In this document: positions 34,394-35,350 of the stretch, piece after piece | Layout of the letters: each line of letters opens with the position of its first letter | How positions within the stretch are numbered: the first letter of the stretch is position 1 | NCBI GenBank assembly: GCA_030684775.1 | Contig: JAUXXW010000048.1 | Span: 1-35,350 of the forward strand | DNA length: 35,350 bases | Direction of reading: 5' to 3' | DNA from: Pseudomonadota bacterium | GTDB lineage: Bacteria > Pseudomonadota > Gammaproteobacteria > Burkholderiales > Thiobacillaceae | Made by a program: the position numbers and the translations under genes | The notes under the pieces: model-generated | Told to the model about the DNA's origin: nothing | What the model saw: only the letters and a program-made list of their open reading frames with translations | Databases searched by the model: none

Positions 34394-35095
34394 ATGAAAC
34401 TGAAACTTACCCTGATCGCACTCACCCTCGGCGCGTTCGTCACGCTTCCCGCCGCCGCCGATTTCCAACAGCAACCGCGCGCCGCCGGCATCGAAACTTA
34501 CGGCTACACCTGGAACAGTCCGGACCAGGACATGAACCGGGCGCTCGCCCACAAGGCCAACGCCCGCGAAGGTGAAGCCGCCTACAAGGTATGCAAGGGC
34601 TGCCACAAGCCCGACGGCTCCGGCCTGGCCGACGCCGAATACCCGCAACTGGCCGGACAGCATGTCAGCGTCATCATCAAGCAGATGATGGACACCCGCG
34701 CCGGACGCCGCGACAACCCGCGCATGTACCCCTTCGCCGGCGAATGGATCGTCAGCGCCGAGGAAATCGCCGACATCGCCGCCTACCTCAACCAATTGCC
34801 GATTCCCAGCAGCAACGGCAAGGGTGACGGCGCCAATCTGGCGCTGGGCAAGCGCCTCTACACCAAGGATTGCGCGAGCTGCCACGGCGAACACGGCGAA
34901 GGCGATGCCAGGAAGTACTACCCGCTGGTGGCCGGGCAACACTACAGCTACCTCAAGCGCGAATCACGAGAAAGTCGCGACCAGGGCCGCCGCAACGCCA
35001 GCCCGGAGATGGTGAAAGTGCTCAAGCCCTACAGCGACAGCGAGATCGACGCGGTTAGCGATTACATGTCGCGCCTGAAACTACCGAAGAAGTAA
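34394..35095 (+). CDS. Dihaem c-type cytochrome (c4-like, with N-terminal extension)
   Basis: A 233-residue exported cytochrome. Signal MKLKLTLIALTLGAFVTLPA. The haem sites are CKGCH (C67, H71) and CASCH (C160, H164), with c4-like PQLAGQHVS and PLVAGQHYS segments after each. Unlike the preceding gene it has about 40 residues between the signal and the first haem domain (QQQPRAAGIETYGYTWNSPD part), which could mediate docking. MMDTRAGRRDNPRMYPFAGE contains candidate methionine ligands. It probably shares a transcript with the preceding cytochrome. The end lies 19 bp before the MITE. Confidence 0.9.
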   Translation: MKLKLTLIALTLGAFVTLPAAADFQQQPRAAGIETYGYTWNSPDQDMNRALAHKANAREGEAAYKVCKGCHKPDGSGLADAEYPQLAGQHVSVIIKQMMDTRAGRRDNPRMYPFAGEWIVSAEEIADIAAYLNQLPIPSSNGKGDGANLALGKRLYTKDCASCHGEHGEGDARKYYPLVAGQHYSYLKRESRESRDQGRRNASPEMVKVLKPYSDSEIDAVSDYMSRLKLPKK

Positions 35096-35114
35096 ACCTC
35101 GTGGCGGGGCTGTG

Positions 35115-35283
35115 CTAGCAGCCTGTCGGACTTTGGTCGTCGATAGCGAAAATCGGCCCCGGCGAGGCCAGTTTTTGCCGGATTCGCAGCCGCATAGCCC
35201 GGCTATGGGGCAAGAAGCCGGCGAAAAATGGACCACCGCGGTCGATTTGCAGCCGACGATTCCAAAGTCCGACAGGCTGCCAG
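35115..35283. mobile_element. 169-bp palindromic MITE, copy 2
   Basis: Same length and ends as the copy at 17741-17909. The central apex reads CATAGC-CCG-GCTATG, against CATAGT-CGA-ACTATG in copy 1. The T-A pair of copy 1 is replaced by a C-G pair here, so both can form the same hairpin. One terminal mismatch (CAG for TAG) is seen at the right end. The remaining bases to 35350 hold no gene that can be supported. Confidence 0.85.
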
Positions 35284-35350
35284 TGATTACTCACTTGCCA
35301 CCCCGCTGCTCAGCAGGCTGAACACCCCGTTCATCCTGGAAACAGCCGTT

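Noticed and set aside
35115-35321. Open frames reading through both MITE copies (near 17759 and 35112)
   Set aside because: They arise because the repeat lacks stops in that frame; the translations differ only as the repeat copies differ and extend into unrelated flanks.

Overview
The window is GC-rich, densely coded proteobacterial chromosome. Gene content and order point to a betaproteobacterium, probably a sulfur-oxidising chemolithotroph of the Thiobacillus/Sulfuricella kind. The reasons are a hemC-hemD-hemX-hemY cluster, a complete System I cytochrome c maturation operon, a flavocytochrome c sulfide dehydrogenase, an octaheme nitrite reductase, paired c4-type dihaem cytochromes, and short palindromic repeats of the kind common in that group. 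The taxonomic placement is inference. No rRNA, tRNA, CRISPR array, phage or intact insertion sequence was seen.

Layout, left to right. (1) 1-3359: amino-sugar genes glmU-glmS on the minus strand, ending in a long palindrome at the left edge. (2) 3505-7245: a plus-strand run of a CopD-like membrane protein, a MazG-like pyrophosphohydrolase, a thioredoxin-like ferredoxin, an alpha/beta hydrolase and a NodI/NodJ-type ABC exporter. Three repeat elements sit in this run, one of them inside the ATPase reading frame. (3) 7357-10014: an AddB-like PD-(D/E)XK nuclease on the minus strand, preceded by a compact promoter-to-terminator unit at 10033-10230. (4) 10604-12182: msrPQ, periplasmic methionine sulfoxide repair, converging on (5) 12161-15360: hemC-hemD-hemX and a shortened hemY. 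(6) 15425-20191: a periplasmic thioredoxin-fold protein, a glycine-zipper lipoprotein, a PfkB-type kinase, an orphan ribbon-helix-helix protein, a palindromic MITE, a higBA toxin-antitoxin pair, an MscS channel and a small lipoprotein. (7) 20352-27976: ccmABCDE-[hicBA]-ccmFGHI, with a toxin-antitoxin module inside the operon and two different repeats in its intergenic gaps. (8) 28178-32006: fccA-fccB followed by the octaheme nitrite reductase gene. (9) 32217-33320: a PBP7-type endopeptidase with a lysine-rich linker. (10) 33765-35095: two dihaem c-type cytochromes, then a second copy of the MITE.

The functional theme is c-type cytochromes. The hem cluster makes haem precursors and ccm attaches haem in the periplasm. 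The clients (FccA, the octaheme reductase with seven CxxCH and one CxxCK site, and two c4-like proteins) lie within about 7 kb of ccmA. FccAB would oxidise sulfide and pass electrons to c-type cytochromes. The octaheme enzyme would reduce nitrite, and possibly hydroxylamine or sulfite, to ammonia or sulfide. The adjacency suggests a sulfide-to-nitrite electron route.

The other theme is repeats: at least six families of short palindromic elements occupy intergenic gaps, gene ends and in one case a coding sequence.
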